A DNA stretch of 64,000 bases. Source: Anseranas semipalmata (Eukaryota > Chordata > Aves > Anseriformes > Anseranatidae). The stretch's first letter is position 1; each line of letters starts with the position of its first letter. Below, in pieces: positions 1-11,950 of the stretch. The notes under the pieces were generated by a model that was not told the DNA's origin, did not search any database, and saw only the letters and a program-made list of their open reading frames with translations. The position numbers were made by a program, and so were the translations under genes. Where the stretch lies: assembly GCA_013399115.1 (NCBI GenBank), contig VXAA01000619.1, positions 103,023-167,022 on the forward strand, written 5' to 3'.

Positions 1-65
1 CCCCCCCCCAAAAAAAAAACCAAAAACAACAACAACAAAAAAACAACCACCAAGCAAATAAAAAA
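1..65. repeat. A/C-rich low-complexity tract
   Basis: The window opens with nine C, then ten A, then runs of CAA and AAAC words up to about position 65. This is simple-sequence DNA with no coding content. It could be the edge of a degenerate A-rich tail of an element lying outside the window, but nothing inside the window shows that. Confidence 0.8.
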
Positions 66-500
66 GATGGCTGGTTTTTGTGATGGGTATTAAAATGACT
101 GAGATAGCTCATAATTAGCCAAAAAATAAAGATTATCCTGTCCAATCTGAGATGATAGCAAACATTACTCATGATTCAGATTTAGTTGATTACTTGGGCA
201 TATATATTACCAATAATATATATTATTATATATATANCGATCTACTCTGAACTGATTTGAAAGCGGTCAGAGTAACTGCTGAACAAATTCTTGGTACAAA
301 AGGTCTTAAAAAAGGAGTGATCATGTCACTTGGTCATTCACAGGACTGATTAATAATGTACCTGAATAGGTGTTTATGTATGGCTGTGTATACTTATGCC
401 AACAGGGCTCATAGAGGTGTCCTAAGGCCAGTTTGTAACTTGAAGGATATCAGCTGGGGACCAAAACCAGCCCACAGGGGAATAAATAGCCAGTTTTTCT
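66..500. other. AT-rich non-coding stretch with TA dinucleotide tract
   Basis: I see no gene here. An imperfect TA/TAT tract runs from about 199 to 236 and ends at an ambiguous base (N) at 237, probably a consensus failure in the simple repeat. The short open frame starting at 356 has no recognisable domain and looks like chance. Confidence 0.6.
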
Positions 501-865
501 TGGGAATAGTGAATGTTCACAACGACTCTGTCTCCTGGTGTCCTGACTTACTGACTGGATTTACTGGATGGACCCTGGACCTGTGCTGTAGTTTGCTGTA
601 GCTCCAGTCCTGTCTCTGACCTTGTCTCCTGCTGTTCCTGACTGAATGGACCCCAGACTTGACTCGTTTCCTCACCTTGTCTGGGACTGCTGATGGGACC
701 TGTCACTGTCACCAACCTGGTCCTGGTTAAATGCTGCAGGACTATATCCTGGTCAGGGATCACTGCCCTGCCTGTGCTGTGGCACCCTCAGCTCCTGGCT
801 CATCTCCCTCTTGAACCAGTTCTGCTCTTGCTGCTTCCTGACAGGCTATGTCCAGTAGAATCTAT
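500..865. repeat. pyrimidine-rich tract with repeated CCTGAC-like words; possible old dispersed repeat
   Basis: The plus strand is rich in C and T and repeats words such as TCCTGAC, CTGACT, GACCTTGTCTCC and CTGGTC about every 15-25 bases. It is clearly more GC-rich than the flanks. Similar CTGAC/CTGGCC-rich stretches occur in old interspersed repeats of reptiles and birds, but I cannot name a family. Overlapping open frames on both strands (548-763 minus, 693-905 plus) follow from the low density of AT-rich stops and have no domain. The alternative is a degenerate minisatellite. Confidence 0.35.
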
Positions 866-889
866 CATCTGGATTATTTTTAATAGGAT

Positions 890-3800
890 TTGTTTTACAT
901 TTTGAATTAGCTAGCAGGTAGATACATCACAGGCACTAACGGCTGAGTTAATTGGTGTTAATATTTATTATTTTTGTTGTCAAAGATTCTGGAAGCCCCA
1001 TATGTAGCTCACAGCCTGACCAAAATAGGTTCTGTACAACCAAATGAAAAGACAAACTCTATTCTAGCCAACTTGAACTATAAATGTAAACAAAAGATGG
1101 GAAAGCCCAAATCACAAGTGATCAATGGATTTACGACTCACACAATATTTTAATTGCAAGGTGACATTTGAGATGAACCGTACACCCTGGGAAAGCATGG
1201 ATTTCTCAGAGAGGTATAGTATCCCAGAATAACACTTTGCTTAGTTTACTGCTCCTGTAAAACTTACAGTGCAGCTCAAACTGAATTCACAGAATTTATT
1301 GTGAAATCAGACCAGTTACAAAAGAATTGCCTCAGTGTTTATAGCTACATCAGCCCATATTATCTACCTGTCTTGGAAAACAGTAGGTTGTGGACAACAA
1401 AAAGAACCTTAAGACCACATGTGTAACAGATTTCTAAATTAGGGCATATCAAGTTCAGGTAAGATTTTGGCAGATAAAAAGGCCTTTTGGGTTACCTTTT
1501 GATCTGCATACCACTGAAACTGCAGTTACTGTTATGTAGTACTTCTACCAGCACTACATAGAGAGTTATTTCCAAAGTAGACAGACAGCAGACAGAAAAG
1601 TTTGTCTAAGTTATCAAAGAGCCTTAACAGTTTCTTCAACCTGTTCTAATCCCTTGGGTAAATATAAACTGCCTAATTATACATTTACTTGGGAAACTAA
1701 AAAGACTTTCTTCAAAATCATTTCTACTACCTGCATAACAAATCCGTATTTTATAGTGTTCCAGGACACTTTTATTTGCTTTTTTCTCATAAAATGAAGA
1801 AACTTTTGGGGTCTGATTTCATCATCATTTACTTAACCTGTTTTGATTATAGTTGCCATTTTGCCTATATAAGGACAAGAGGAGTGAGCCCATGGATATA
1901 CTGTAAAACTTCATACTACATAATGCTGAAATGGTGTGGGTCTTGTAATAATCTTTTCTATTTCAGATTGACACAGACCAACATTAAAAAATTATTTCAC
2001 TTGCAAACAAGAAACCTACTAGTATGAGTTTTCAGTCCTCAAACAGTAACATATTAGTGTTTCCTCTCCAATAGGGCACACAGAGTTTTATGACATTTTG
2101 TTTACTTATTCAGCTGAACTTTAATATGTAAAAAGTAAATGTCATGAGACAGCAAGAAGAGCCAGTGATTTCCTAACTATGACTGTCAGATAGACAGTTA
2201 GATGTATTTTATAAATGAACAATATTTAAATCAATAATTGAGAATAACCTATTTAACTTTAAACTCACCTGTATGAATGTGTGGCTTTGGTTCATGAAGG
2301 TGCCTGAAAAGCGAGTCCAGCTAGAAAAATAGTGTATTCTTCACCCATTCCATCTTCAGTCTTAACCTAAGGCAATACTAGAGATGGTATAATTGGCATT
2401 ACAAGCACAAATCTGTCACAAATGGTTTTTGGCTTTACATATAAAGCTTCGTCTTTCAGACGAAGATCGGCAAATCAAACATCTGAACACAGAAGCTCCC
2501 TTATACTGGTGGAATAAATGGCTTCTGCTAGCATCAAGGCTGTAGATGGGTTGAGTTGGTCAGCATTTATGTAAACTCCATGTTTCATTTGAAATGTGCT
2601 ACAGCCTTAGAATTTAGCTTTAGGTTAAATATCTGAAGAAGCCTGAAATCTCAACACGGTCCATATAGAGCTCAGTTCAGCCCAGAATCAGAGTCAAGGG
2701 TCTGAGTGTATTGAGACACAAGGAACAAAAACAGGAGCAAAAAAAAAGGAAAGGGACGAAAGCAACTCCTGTTTCACTCTCAGTAGAGTAATAAGCACCT
2801 AGCGTAGAGAACGCAAAATGTGTTAGGGGTTCTTCAGTCTAGTACTTCTGCAGAGGGACTGAGGCAGAGTGTCTGGTCTGATCTGCATGAATGCTCCGTG
2901 TACTTCACAACTACTAGAATGGACCTAAGGTCTTTCATATCACCCCATTGTTATTGTTTAAATAGCTGTAGTTGCTTACTTTAGAATAAATTTATTTCTC
3001 TTTATTTTTTAGCACTCCCAAAAGGACAGAGCGAGGAGTGAATGGACCGTTTTATTCCAGGAGACCTATGTAACAGTACTCCTCTGTGAATGTGGACTTC
3101 AGGTCAGCTAAATCAGAAAAGGGAAATGGGGACAATGGTCATGTGCCCATTGAAGCAACATTTAAATGTGTAATTTTATCCATAAACTCTCACAGATTAA
3201 ACATACACATATTTTTACTATGCACTATTGCTATTTCTTGGTGTCAGTAACTCATCTACACACGTAAGATAAACAAATGGTAGTGGTTTACCCTGTGAGT
3301 AAATACACTGATTGGATTATTCACAAGATAGAATCCTACTGTTTGTGAGTGAGGCATGGCACAGTCATAAATATTTAAATATACAATTGTTTGGTCTTCC
3401 AAGAAAGCGGACCAACACAGGAGACATTTCCCAGAGCCGTAGCACTTTAATGATAATTAAATCTAAGCTCATTACCATCATGTGACAACTTTGGATGTCA
3501 AACATTGTGACTACTTAAAGAGGCACAGCCTTTCAGAAAAGAAATGGTATTATTAGAAAATGTTTTTCCTGTTTCCATTATCCTGGTGATCATTGAAATC
3601 ACTGTGTCAGCACTGAGTCTGATCCTGATCCAAACACAGAAGGGTTGAGATTTTTAAATGCCAGCCATCTGTTTGCTCATTAAAGGAATGCTGATCAGCC
3701 TACTAATGTCACTGTCAGTGGCAGGTAGAGGAATGTGAAGAATGCTTAGAGAAAAATCCATAAAATTTAACTCTTGTTTTCTTATCTCTTCTGTCACAAC

Positions 3801-4380
3801 AAGAAGAGGACACCTAGCATCACCCCGGTAATTGTCTTCTGGCAAATTGTTTCTTTAGCATTTCCTGCTGCAGATAGAACAAATAGTCATTATTCTTTTA
3901 ACCTTAGTTTCTCCTTATCTAGCTGAATAAATGTAGTATGGCCACAAAAGAAACCATTACAAAATGTGAAGTAAAATTTGCCACTCAGTGTTTTAGTTGT
4001 TCCTGAGTTTTATTTTTTTTTCTTTTTTCCCCATTGCTGTTGGTTTCTTTTTTTGAGAGCAGCAATAGGAGAAAATCGCAGACACATGAAGGTATAAGAT
4101 GTATCTGAGCAGCATCCTGGTAGCATTCTGGAAGACAATAGAAATCAATTTAAAATCTTTTTTTTTTTTTTTTACTCTAGGAAAAATCCAAATCATAGCT
4201 TTGCATGCGGCCTTGTTCCATTAGTTGTGGCATATTCTATGGCCTATTTAGTCTATGATGACCTTGAACAGTAATATCAGTATTTATTTCCAGTACAGCA
4301 GTTCACCTTTTTTTAAACATAAAATTATAAGAAGTCTGAGGCCTTTATGGAAGAAGGCTCAGTTGCCTAATATGTGAGTG
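890..4380. other. AT-rich unique sequence, no gene seen
   Basis: Stop codons are dense in all frames and no open frame resembles a known protein. Contents that stand out are a perfect hairpin at 2447-2465 (own entry), a poly-T run of 16 at 4158-4173, and a shorter T-rich tract near 4012-4030. I see no convincing promoter, RNA gene or repeat family. Confidence 0.6.
2447..2465. other. perfect 8-bp stem hairpin, 3-nt loop
   Basis: CTTCGTCT at 2447-2454 is followed by the loop TTC and the exact reverse complement AGACGAAG at 2458-2465. The arms contain CpG in an otherwise CpG-poor, AT-rich setting. No T-run or gene follows, so it is not a terminator in any known sense. It may be a chance palindrome or a remnant of a small inverted-repeat element. 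Confidence 0.8.
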
Positions 4381-5000
4381 AGTTTGGGATTAGAACTGTT
4401 AGCTCCTAAATGGATGCTTCTTCAAAGAGCAACAGAGCATTGCAGTACCACTGTGAAAACTGTCTGCAGCGTGGAGAAGCCGAGTGATCCCATTATGGAT
4501 GGTGTACATTGCTGTGCAACGAGCACAGCAGCGTTGCTGCTTATGGAAAAGGTGTACTTTTGTCAAGCTGGTGGACACTGCATATGCTCTCTGGAAGCCA
4601 GCAGGCCTGAAAAAGAGAGCTAACACTGAAAAAATGGATGTGTGGGCTTTCAGCTAATGTATGTCGGCACAGGGCCACGGAGCTATGCTGGTTTATTAAA
4701 TGTAAGAGCTGCTGCTTATGTGTAAATTAGGACTGCCACCTGGCTGGTTTCCAGCTGTCTTGCCTGGTTTTATTCTGAACTTGCTGGCTGCTGTTGGAGC
4801 TACTGTACAGATTGGTCTGGACATTCTCAGCAGAGATTTTTTGGAACGTGGCTGGCCTTTTCTATGTCAAAGATGACTGCGTTTTACCTGGGTTCTAACA
4901 ACAAAGTGCCACTGAATTCACAGAGGTGATTATTCTAAAACTTAAATGATAGTGGTCACCCTGCCAAAAAAATGGGTCATTCAAAACAAAGTGTAGTAAA
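4381..5000. other. higher-GC unique block with clustered small hairpins
   Basis: This block is less AT-rich than its surroundings and has open frames on both strands (4378-4623 plus, 4399-4626 minus). Neither shows a domain, and two opposed frames over the same bases argue against coding. It contains TGCTGTGC / GCACAGCA (4510-4517 and 4523-4530, loop AACGA) overlapping GCAGC / GCTGC (4528-4532 and 4536-4540). It could be an old repeat or a conserved non-coding element. Confidence 0.4.
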
Positions 5001-7739
5001 ACCAAGATAGCTTCAACTAAATAAAATGATGATGGAAAGGCATGCATTATCTGTTCCCTTTTATTAGCCTTTCTGAGTTATAACAATTATGTAGACAGTA
5101 CAATATATTAGAAACATATTTTGTCATTTACTATGGTATAGACCAATAGAAGCTAGTAGATAGAAGTTTCATTTTCTAAGAACTTTATAAATATATTTCT
5201 TCAGTATTTCTTTGTTGGCTTTTATTTTCTGTCTGGCTCTAGAGATCTGCCAATTGATAAAACTGTGCTGAATTCAGTTACTAACACAGACTATTTTCTC
5301 TGGTTTGTAGAGAAGGCGCTCAAAACAGTGTGTTTCCAGACCAGTCAACATCATTTCCTCTACAGTGGCCAGTATAAGTTAAATCAGACAAGATTGAAAG
5401 TACAAGTGCTGGATTTTTAAGTTAATTTCACGTCCAAAGTGTCTGAAGAGTTATTTTATGATCTCAATGAATTGTCATTTTTAAACAAGGAGTGACACTT
5501 CTAAAGTTCAGATAGGTCCCTGAATTTCTCCTCACAATTCAAAGGCACCATTTGTATGCTGACTGTAGAAATGCATGGCTGTGCTACACAATATGAAGCC
5601 TAACTGAGGTGCGCTTGGTCAATGGACCTCTTTGACTTTGTATTCTTGTGTTTGTGAAGTTGTATGGTCTTTCTTCTGGCTTTGAAATAGTCTTAGCAAC
5701 CTCAGAACTACAAAAGCTACAAAACATTTGCATCCTCTTGTATAGAAGAGAAAAAGGGTGACCATTAATTCCAACTAAGCCATCAACCCTTTTTTTTTCC
5801 CACATATAATAGTATCCGGATGTTCTACGTCTGCTAGAAACAGCTCACTAGCACCTAATACTTACAGTATGTGTATAAACACAGAGGTCTTGTTTACATG
5901 CCAAATGCTTGCACTCACCCTGCTGTCCGGTGTTGGAAATAGAGTCGTGTGGCTGTGAGTGATTCTGGTCCTTTGCAGACATTTTAGTTCTGCAAATTGA
6001 CTAATCAGATCATCATAGGTTTTTATAACACAGGGAAAAAAAATGGAGATGGGTGGCATGAGCATAATTAAAGGAAAATATGAGTGCTGTTTTCCAGATC
6101 TGGTTAAGTCTTGGACCTAAGCACAATATAAGCACTAAAAAAAGCACCCCAAGCAGAAAAAATACTGTTCTCTGCTTGTCTTAATATGAGTTAATCTGCT
6201 GCGGTGAGATGTTCAACACATCACAATATACTATTCTCATTTCAATAATTTTGGAACAGAAAGCAGAGGAAATTTGATGAGATGCAGCTAACTTTCAGGA
6301 TCGTGATACTGTGTTCGGATAAGCTTTTAAATTAGCAAGTGCTTATTATCATCTTACATCCTAACAATTCATGCAACAAGTATAGAAATGTAGAGCTGAA
6401 ACAGATATACCTTGTGAAGATTTGTGCATTCTGAACACAGTTTCCTAGCAATTCAGATAGCATCAAATTTGTCACCTTTACAATATCTCGCTTTGATCTC
6501 TCTGGCATTTTTGTTTAGGGGAAAAAAAGGTCCTAAAGATGTTGAAGCTTATAAAAGAACTTTGCCTTCAGGGGCAACAACAGCTCACAATCTGGAATGT
6601 TTCAGCACCTCCCCCCCCCAACAATTACAGATTTTAAATTTTGCAACATTAAGATGGTCAGAAAGCACAAATTCCCTTAAAAATATGTACTTTCTGTTTA
6701 TACATGTAGAAATTATCAAGTAAGATAATTGTAGCTAATGGATTTTAAATGTTCTGTAACTTTTGAACACTCAAAATATACATGTGGAGTTTTATTCTTC
6801 CATCACTGAAACTCATGCAATCTTGCTGACATTTGTCGATTATAAACACTTAGCTGCCGACAGAGCCAGTTTTGCTGGCACCTCATGTCAGATTCCTGAA
6901 AACATTTTCAGAACTATTTCAGATACCAGGGAAGTCACAACATTAGCACAGCATGGAGATCTATCTCCTTGCTTGCTATTCAGCAATGATCTAGGGGTTT
7001 TTGTTGTTGTTGTTCTTATTTTGTTTTGTTTTCTTATGAGAGAAATGCTTTTTTACAATTTTCTCACAGCTGCAAGAAGCTAAATGAGCTTGGTCATGGC
7101 AATAGCACTCACAACCAAGAGGGGAACCATGTACTGGAATATAACCCTGGTCCATTTCCTATTTAGGAAAATGTCAAAGTATCCGCTAACCAAAACAAAG
7201 GCAAAAAGGGAACCAGTGTTTTCTGCTTACCTGGCATGTTTCTTAAGCATGAAAGAGCAATGGAATTCTGGTCTATACCCATTTGATTGCACAGACTGCT
7301 ATTCAGATACAATGCATGCAATCTGATTGTGTAATGAATACGTCTTAGGGCCCATATTTAAGTATCTAATATTTACTTTTGAAGATCTTTACTTCTGTAG
7401 ATCAGCATCTGTTCTTGTCTTTTGGTTCAAACCATCACTTAGTTGCCATTCTAATACTCCTGATCTTTTCATGTGTTTTTGACAGTGGATTATCTCAAGA
7501 TCTTTAACCTGTAGAAAGTACAGTGGAAGGCTGCTGGGACTTTGGAAAGTGAAGAAGTACAGGGAGGAGGCAGAAAACTTCGCTTGTGCGATAAAAGTTT
7601 TCAGTTTAGAGTGCTGCATGGTTTTCCAGTGGAAGAGAGCTGTGAAAACAGGATGTTCTGCAAGTCACAACTAGGGGGTCAAATCTCCTTATTAGAATAC
7701 AGGTACAATGTAGAGTCAAACTGAAGGAGATCTGACCAA
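5001..7739. other. AT-rich unique sequence, no gene seen
   Basis: Several 60-106 codon open frames exist (for example 6424-6723, 6763-7083 and 7084-7326 on the plus strand). None has a recognisable domain, biased composition or splice context, and runs of this length are expected by chance. A C8 run lies near 6612-6619 and a GTT-repeat tract near 7001-7015. No RNA gene or repeat family was recognised. Confidence 0.55.
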
Positions 7740-8216
7740 AATAAATTGATGTGATAAGGAAAATAAGAAGACAAACCGTTGTGTACTAATGCCAGCAACC
7801 AGGATGAAAAGCAATAAGAATTGGAATTTCAAATGGTGAAGCACTTGGACGTGGTTAAAGTATTAATGATAAAGAAAATGCAGAATTGCTCAGTAAATAC
7901 TTCTTTTCTAAATTTGGAAAGGTGAACTATGAGTCTGAATCATTTAAGATTAAGTCCTTTATCACCAGCCAAATGGAAACCAAAAAGAATAACAAACAAC
8001 ATATTCTAGGGATAATCTTTTTTTTTTTTTTTTTACATCAAAGAGTCCTTGAAGAATTGGTTTCTCATATATCTTGCATGATGCTTTTTACTTGTAACTT
8101 CCAGAAAAACTGCTACAACTCCATGAAACTACTAAAGTGTTAGGATAGTACCACTATTTATTAAAGGCAAGTAGGAGCACTCGAGTAACCACAGGCTGGA
8201 TAGGGATACAAATCCT

Positions 8217-8236
8217 GGGAGGGAGGGAGGGAGGGA
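8217..8236 (+). repeat. (GGGA)5 run, canonical G-quadruplex motif
   Basis: Five consecutive GGGA units give five runs of three G with one-base loops on the plus strand, followed by a purine-rich GCGAGAGGG. This fits the standard G3+N1-7 quadruplex pattern and is also a short tetranucleotide microsatellite. It lies inside the degraded CR1 fragment. Confidence 0.9.
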
Positions 8237-8440
8237 GCGAGAGGGCTGACATAGGATTCAGTTGGAAAAGAGTGAAAGGTGAGGACTATAATGGGTGAAG
8301 ATAGTTTTCTGAGAAGTAGTTTTTCTCAAAGAATTTGAGGTGATACTTTGAGAAGACTACGATTGAGAAAACAGTTGCATAGCTATATTTGGACTTCTGT
8401 AGGGTGAATGGCTTTACGTTGCCTGACACTGTTATTCAAA

Positions 8441-8454
8441 GTACAGTACTGTAC
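8441..8454. other. 14-bp perfect palindrome
   Basis: GTACAGTACTGTAC equals its own reverse complement over all 14 bases; the flanking A on each side ends the symmetry. It lies within the old CR1 fragment. No function can be assigned. Confidence 0.85.
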
Positions 8455-8660
8455 AATAACAATAAAGCATAATGGCAGATTAAGAGATGGCTAACTGACA
8501 GATCACAAAAAGAGCTGTCAATAGAGAATTGTCGTACAGGTGTCTCTTTCTGCATTATGTATCGTGCTTTTCAACATTTCCATCAATGTCTTGGAAGCTG
8601 ACAAAATTGCTACTGATGAGATTTCCATCTAATAAAATAAAGGATGCCCTGAAAACTACT

Positions 8661-11299
8661 GAGGTGAATAGTACAGTTATGCAAACTAGTTGAAACTGTT
8701 CAGGAGGCTGTCCCTTGCCAAAATGTTTCTAATGTCAGTACTCAGTCTGAAGATCTCTGAAGATTTTCTCATCTCTCTTCTTTGGTTTCTCTGATTGCCC
8801 TGCATCTCATCGTTGGGTAATCTCATCAATTTAGAGAGGTTTGGCTGCCTTATGTTCAGATGTCTTATGAGTTCTCTGTATTCACAAATGCACCAGTCTA
8901 CTCCAGACACGATTGCTTGACTACATCTGTAAACAAACAAAGAAACAAAAAACTAACTGCACTCTGTTTTTGAGGTCAGCTGGCATTGGCCACTTCCGTG
9001 TTAATTCTCTTTCCTTTCAGACCAGGATGGTCTCATCTAAAATGCTCCTTGGGGGTGGTCCCTGACCTCTGCTAGTTCCCAGACCATTTTCTGGAGTAGT
9101 GGCAAGGTCAAAATCCTGGCAAGGTCAAAATCCTGGCAAGGACTGCTGAGTCATTTGACAGTGTGGGCAGGTGAGTTGCAGGGACTGAACTTGGGCCTGT
9201 GCCTGCACTGCATATTAGTGCAGATACAACCTTTCTGTGCAAACTGAAATCCTGCCTTCTCTCTCTGACATATTTTAATGTATACTCATCTGACAAATCA
9301 AATTCAGTATGGATGAAGCAAAACATGTATTTCCCTGCCCTCCATTGCCACTTCTAACAAGTATGTCCTCACAGATACTGCTTTTTCTGATCTCTACCAT
9401 CTTTGCCAGTCATGTAGAATGGTAATCTGAATATTGCCTTCAACTCCAAACTCTCCCACGAGCTTTGTATCTGTCTTGATCCATCTATAGCTCTACTCAG
9501 CTTACACTCACAGTACGAATATTAAAAAATCATGAATAATAAGAATAAAATTATCTGGGAGCAGGAAATTTGAAGTGTACCTTGGAATGGGGAAGGCATT
9601 GAGAGTGGAGGGAGAGCTGTATCATCGAGAGCATGGAACACATTTATAGACTATAACTAACATACAGTTAGACATCAACCTTCAGAAGGATGTGTGGATA
9701 GGTAACCAGGAACTACAGACAAGGAACTGATTTTATCTCTGCAAGTGACCCTGATCAGTAGATGTAACTACCCCCCAATTTATTTCCCCCCTGAGAAAAA
9801 AACGAAGTAGATACACTTTTGATATTCACAGTTTCAAAAGAGATGAGAAACAATTGTAAGCAATATAGAAAAGAACTGTGAAAATATTCAAGGACTGAAG
9901 AGAATACCATAATGCAGTCTGTTTATCAAAGCTGACTGGATAAAAACATGTAAATACCTTCATGTTACCTGATACTGAAGGAAAAGAGCACTTATCCTTG
10001 ACAGCAGCTAATAGGAAGAACCTGTTCCAACCTGAAAAAATGTTAGAATGGCAAGGAATGTTAAGATATTTGCTTCTTTTCTGTTTAACTGTTACTGCTT
10101 TGTATACAGTAGAATATTTTTTCACTCAAAAGTACTTAGTGTCACATAGATAGCTTGGGTAGGCAACCAGAAAAGCAATGGTACTTTTAACACTGGAACA
10201 GTCATACAAAATTAGTGCATAAATACAGAACAGCCTTTGTTTCCGAATATTGATGATTTGTTGGAAGTAGTGCCCAGATAACTAATGTAACTTTAATCTG
10301 CTGCAGCCTTTACCTGCAGCTTGGGTCTACTATTTGTTTATCCTTCCAGGTGTCTGAAAATGTGTGTTAAACACATAGAAAGCATGTGCTACCTGGAAAG
10401 ACTGCTGAAGATCTGGAATGTAAAGCCCCTAAGCCAATTCCTTTGCATTGTATCTCCATTTAATGCAACTTAAGTGAATAAAATTTCACCAGTGATGAAT
10501 CTGGCTCAAGTTGTTAATTTGCAAAACAATATGGAGAGGGGAGAAAACAGCTCTTTCCCTGAAGGTATTTCCTGAAGATATATATTAAATATCAATGTAT
10601 ACCATAAAAAAAATGGCCTCACTCATTCATTAAAAGCATATAGTACAGTGAAATCTGAGTGGATACTACAAAGATGAGGGATTTTGGACTGTTTCATTTA
10701 GTTACTTCAGTATGAGATTTTTTTTTTTCTGTGTTAAGGGTCCTGCATCATCTAGCAAGTGCATGTAACTATTGGATAGCATCACACAGACATCACTCCA
10801 TCAGGCATATATTCCACAGCAATTTTTACTGCAAAGCTATTTTTCCTTTTTTTTTTTTTTTCCTTTTAATTCTCCATCAGTTTTATTCATTACCACTGGT
10901 TCAGCCCTTTGTTCCACCTGTCCAGGTCTTTGTGGGACAAATATCACCTACGTCCTTACTGAGGATAGATGAAGGGTCCTAGGCAGGGTCCTAGAAACAT
11001 CCCGTTTAAGTGCCTAGAGATAAGGGGGATGAAGCCTGGCTTTCATTTGCTCTCCAGTAAGTGTATATAATGCACATTCAGAGTAGAAGAATGGAGATGT
11101 AAACTTGGATGCACTCTACTGAAGTCAGTAAATTCCATGGGGCCAGTATCTTACCCTTTCAAAAGTGTGGCTCTATCGATTCACATTATGGTGAGGATTT
11201 TTCCCTGCATATTTTCATGGGCATTGAATAAAGTCGTCAGCTCTAGAAGAAGTGAATATTAGAACTCTACAATTAGCACTGTAAAAAGCTTTGTCCTAT
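8661..11299. other. unique sequence with one small tandem duplication, no gene seen
   Basis: No coding feature is recognisable. The stretch holds the 17-bp tandem duplication at 9101-9141 (own entry), T runs near 10720-10728 and 10848-10861, and two overlapping plus-strand frames near 10731-10982 that owe their openness to that T run. A word near 11117-11158 (GAAGTCAGTAAATTCC...) resembles the GAAGTCAATGGRA word of old amniote repeats, but too weakly to annotate. Confidence 0.5.
9101..9141. repeat. 17-bp tandem duplication, 2.4 copies
   Basis: The unit GGCAAGGTCAAAATCCT occupies 9101-9117 and 9118-9134 exactly, and a third partial copy GGCAAGG follows to 9141. The two full copies are identical, which suggests recent slippage or a potentially polymorphic site. 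Confidence 0.9.
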
Positions 11300-11950
11300 T
11301 CACATTGTCTGGCAGCAGCAAGCACAAATGTGTTTATTGAAACCCATTCCAGGGCATTGTAATTGTCCTTATTTAGGCAGCCTTAAAAAGGGAGCAATAT
11401 ATAATTCATGGCAATCTTTAAAAACTGGCTGACCACGGCTCATGACAAATGCTTACAAATGGGGATTAAAACCTGAGTTGTCAGTGAGATAATTAGTTTA
11501 TTCCAGCACACTGAAAGGCTGTGGTTGTGATGATGATGGGTGCCATCTGATGAGTAAGGAGTCATGTTACAACACAAGCACATGCTCCCTCTTCCCCTCC
11601 CCTCTCCTTCGGTATAGACCTTATTTAGCCAGCTATGATACTGCTTTTCAGAAGGAAAAAAATGAGTTGTTTTAACTCTGTTATTTTCTGGATCTTTTCA
11701 AATGGTGATTGACAGTCCCCATTTGGCTACAGTAGCATCCGAGACCGCAGATGTCAAAGAGAAATATTTGCAAATTCTGTTCCCTCTCTTAAAGCAATTA
11801 TTTTTAGTTTCTGACGAGCAGGCAACTATACCCAGATATTCAGAAACAGATTCCTAATGCAAAGGCTGACAGCAAATTGGCCATATTACAAAACAAATTG
11901 TACCCTCTGTCAGTAGGTTCCATACTCAGGATTTTCTTTCTGCCAGCATT
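11300..11950. promoter_or_regulatory. candidate conserved non-coding element (enhancer-like)
   Basis: This block has no long open frame and no recognisable repeat. It is dense in homeodomain-type and related binding words: ATAATTAGTTTATT near 11490, GCAATTATTTTTAG near 11795, CCTTATTTAGGCAGCC near 11368, TTTGCAAA near 11769, and the exact PBX-MEIS decamer TGATTGACAG at 11706-11715. Long repeat-free tracts with balanced base content and clustered AT-core sites are typical of vertebrate developmental enhancers. Conservation cannot be seen from one sequence, so this is inference. Confidence 0.35.
11706..11715 (+). promoter_or_regulatory. exact PBX-MEIS/PREP consensus decamer
   Basis: TGATTGACAG is the established composite site for PBX with MEIS or PREP homeodomain proteins (TGATT half for PBX, TGACAG half for MEIS/PREP). 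A given 10-mer is expected about 0.1 times by chance in 64 kb counting both strands, and it occurs twice here (see also 48842). Whether it is bound is unknown. Confidence 0.5.

Larger units (their letters stand above)
7740..8660 (+). mobile_element. very degraded CR1-type LINE ORF2 fragment (reverse transcriptase region)
   Basis: Two patches resemble the reverse transcriptase ORF of CR1/L2-clade LINEs. At 7884-7950 the plus-strand reading contains LLSKYFFSKFG, like the segment before the RT fingers that usually reads LLNxFFxSVF. At 8567-8598 the reading LFNISINVLE resembles the family motif LFNIFINDLE, preceded near 8490 by RWLTDRSQ, also at the expected place. Stops and frameshifts separate the patches, and a T run near 8020-8035 interrupts them. 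The copy is dead and much older than the other CR1 copies here. I infer one element; the limits are approximate. Confidence 0.55.

Noticed and set aside
6424..7326. Three consecutive plus-strand frames suggesting exons of one gene
   Set aside because: They have no shared domain, no splice-site pattern linking them and ordinary non-coding composition.
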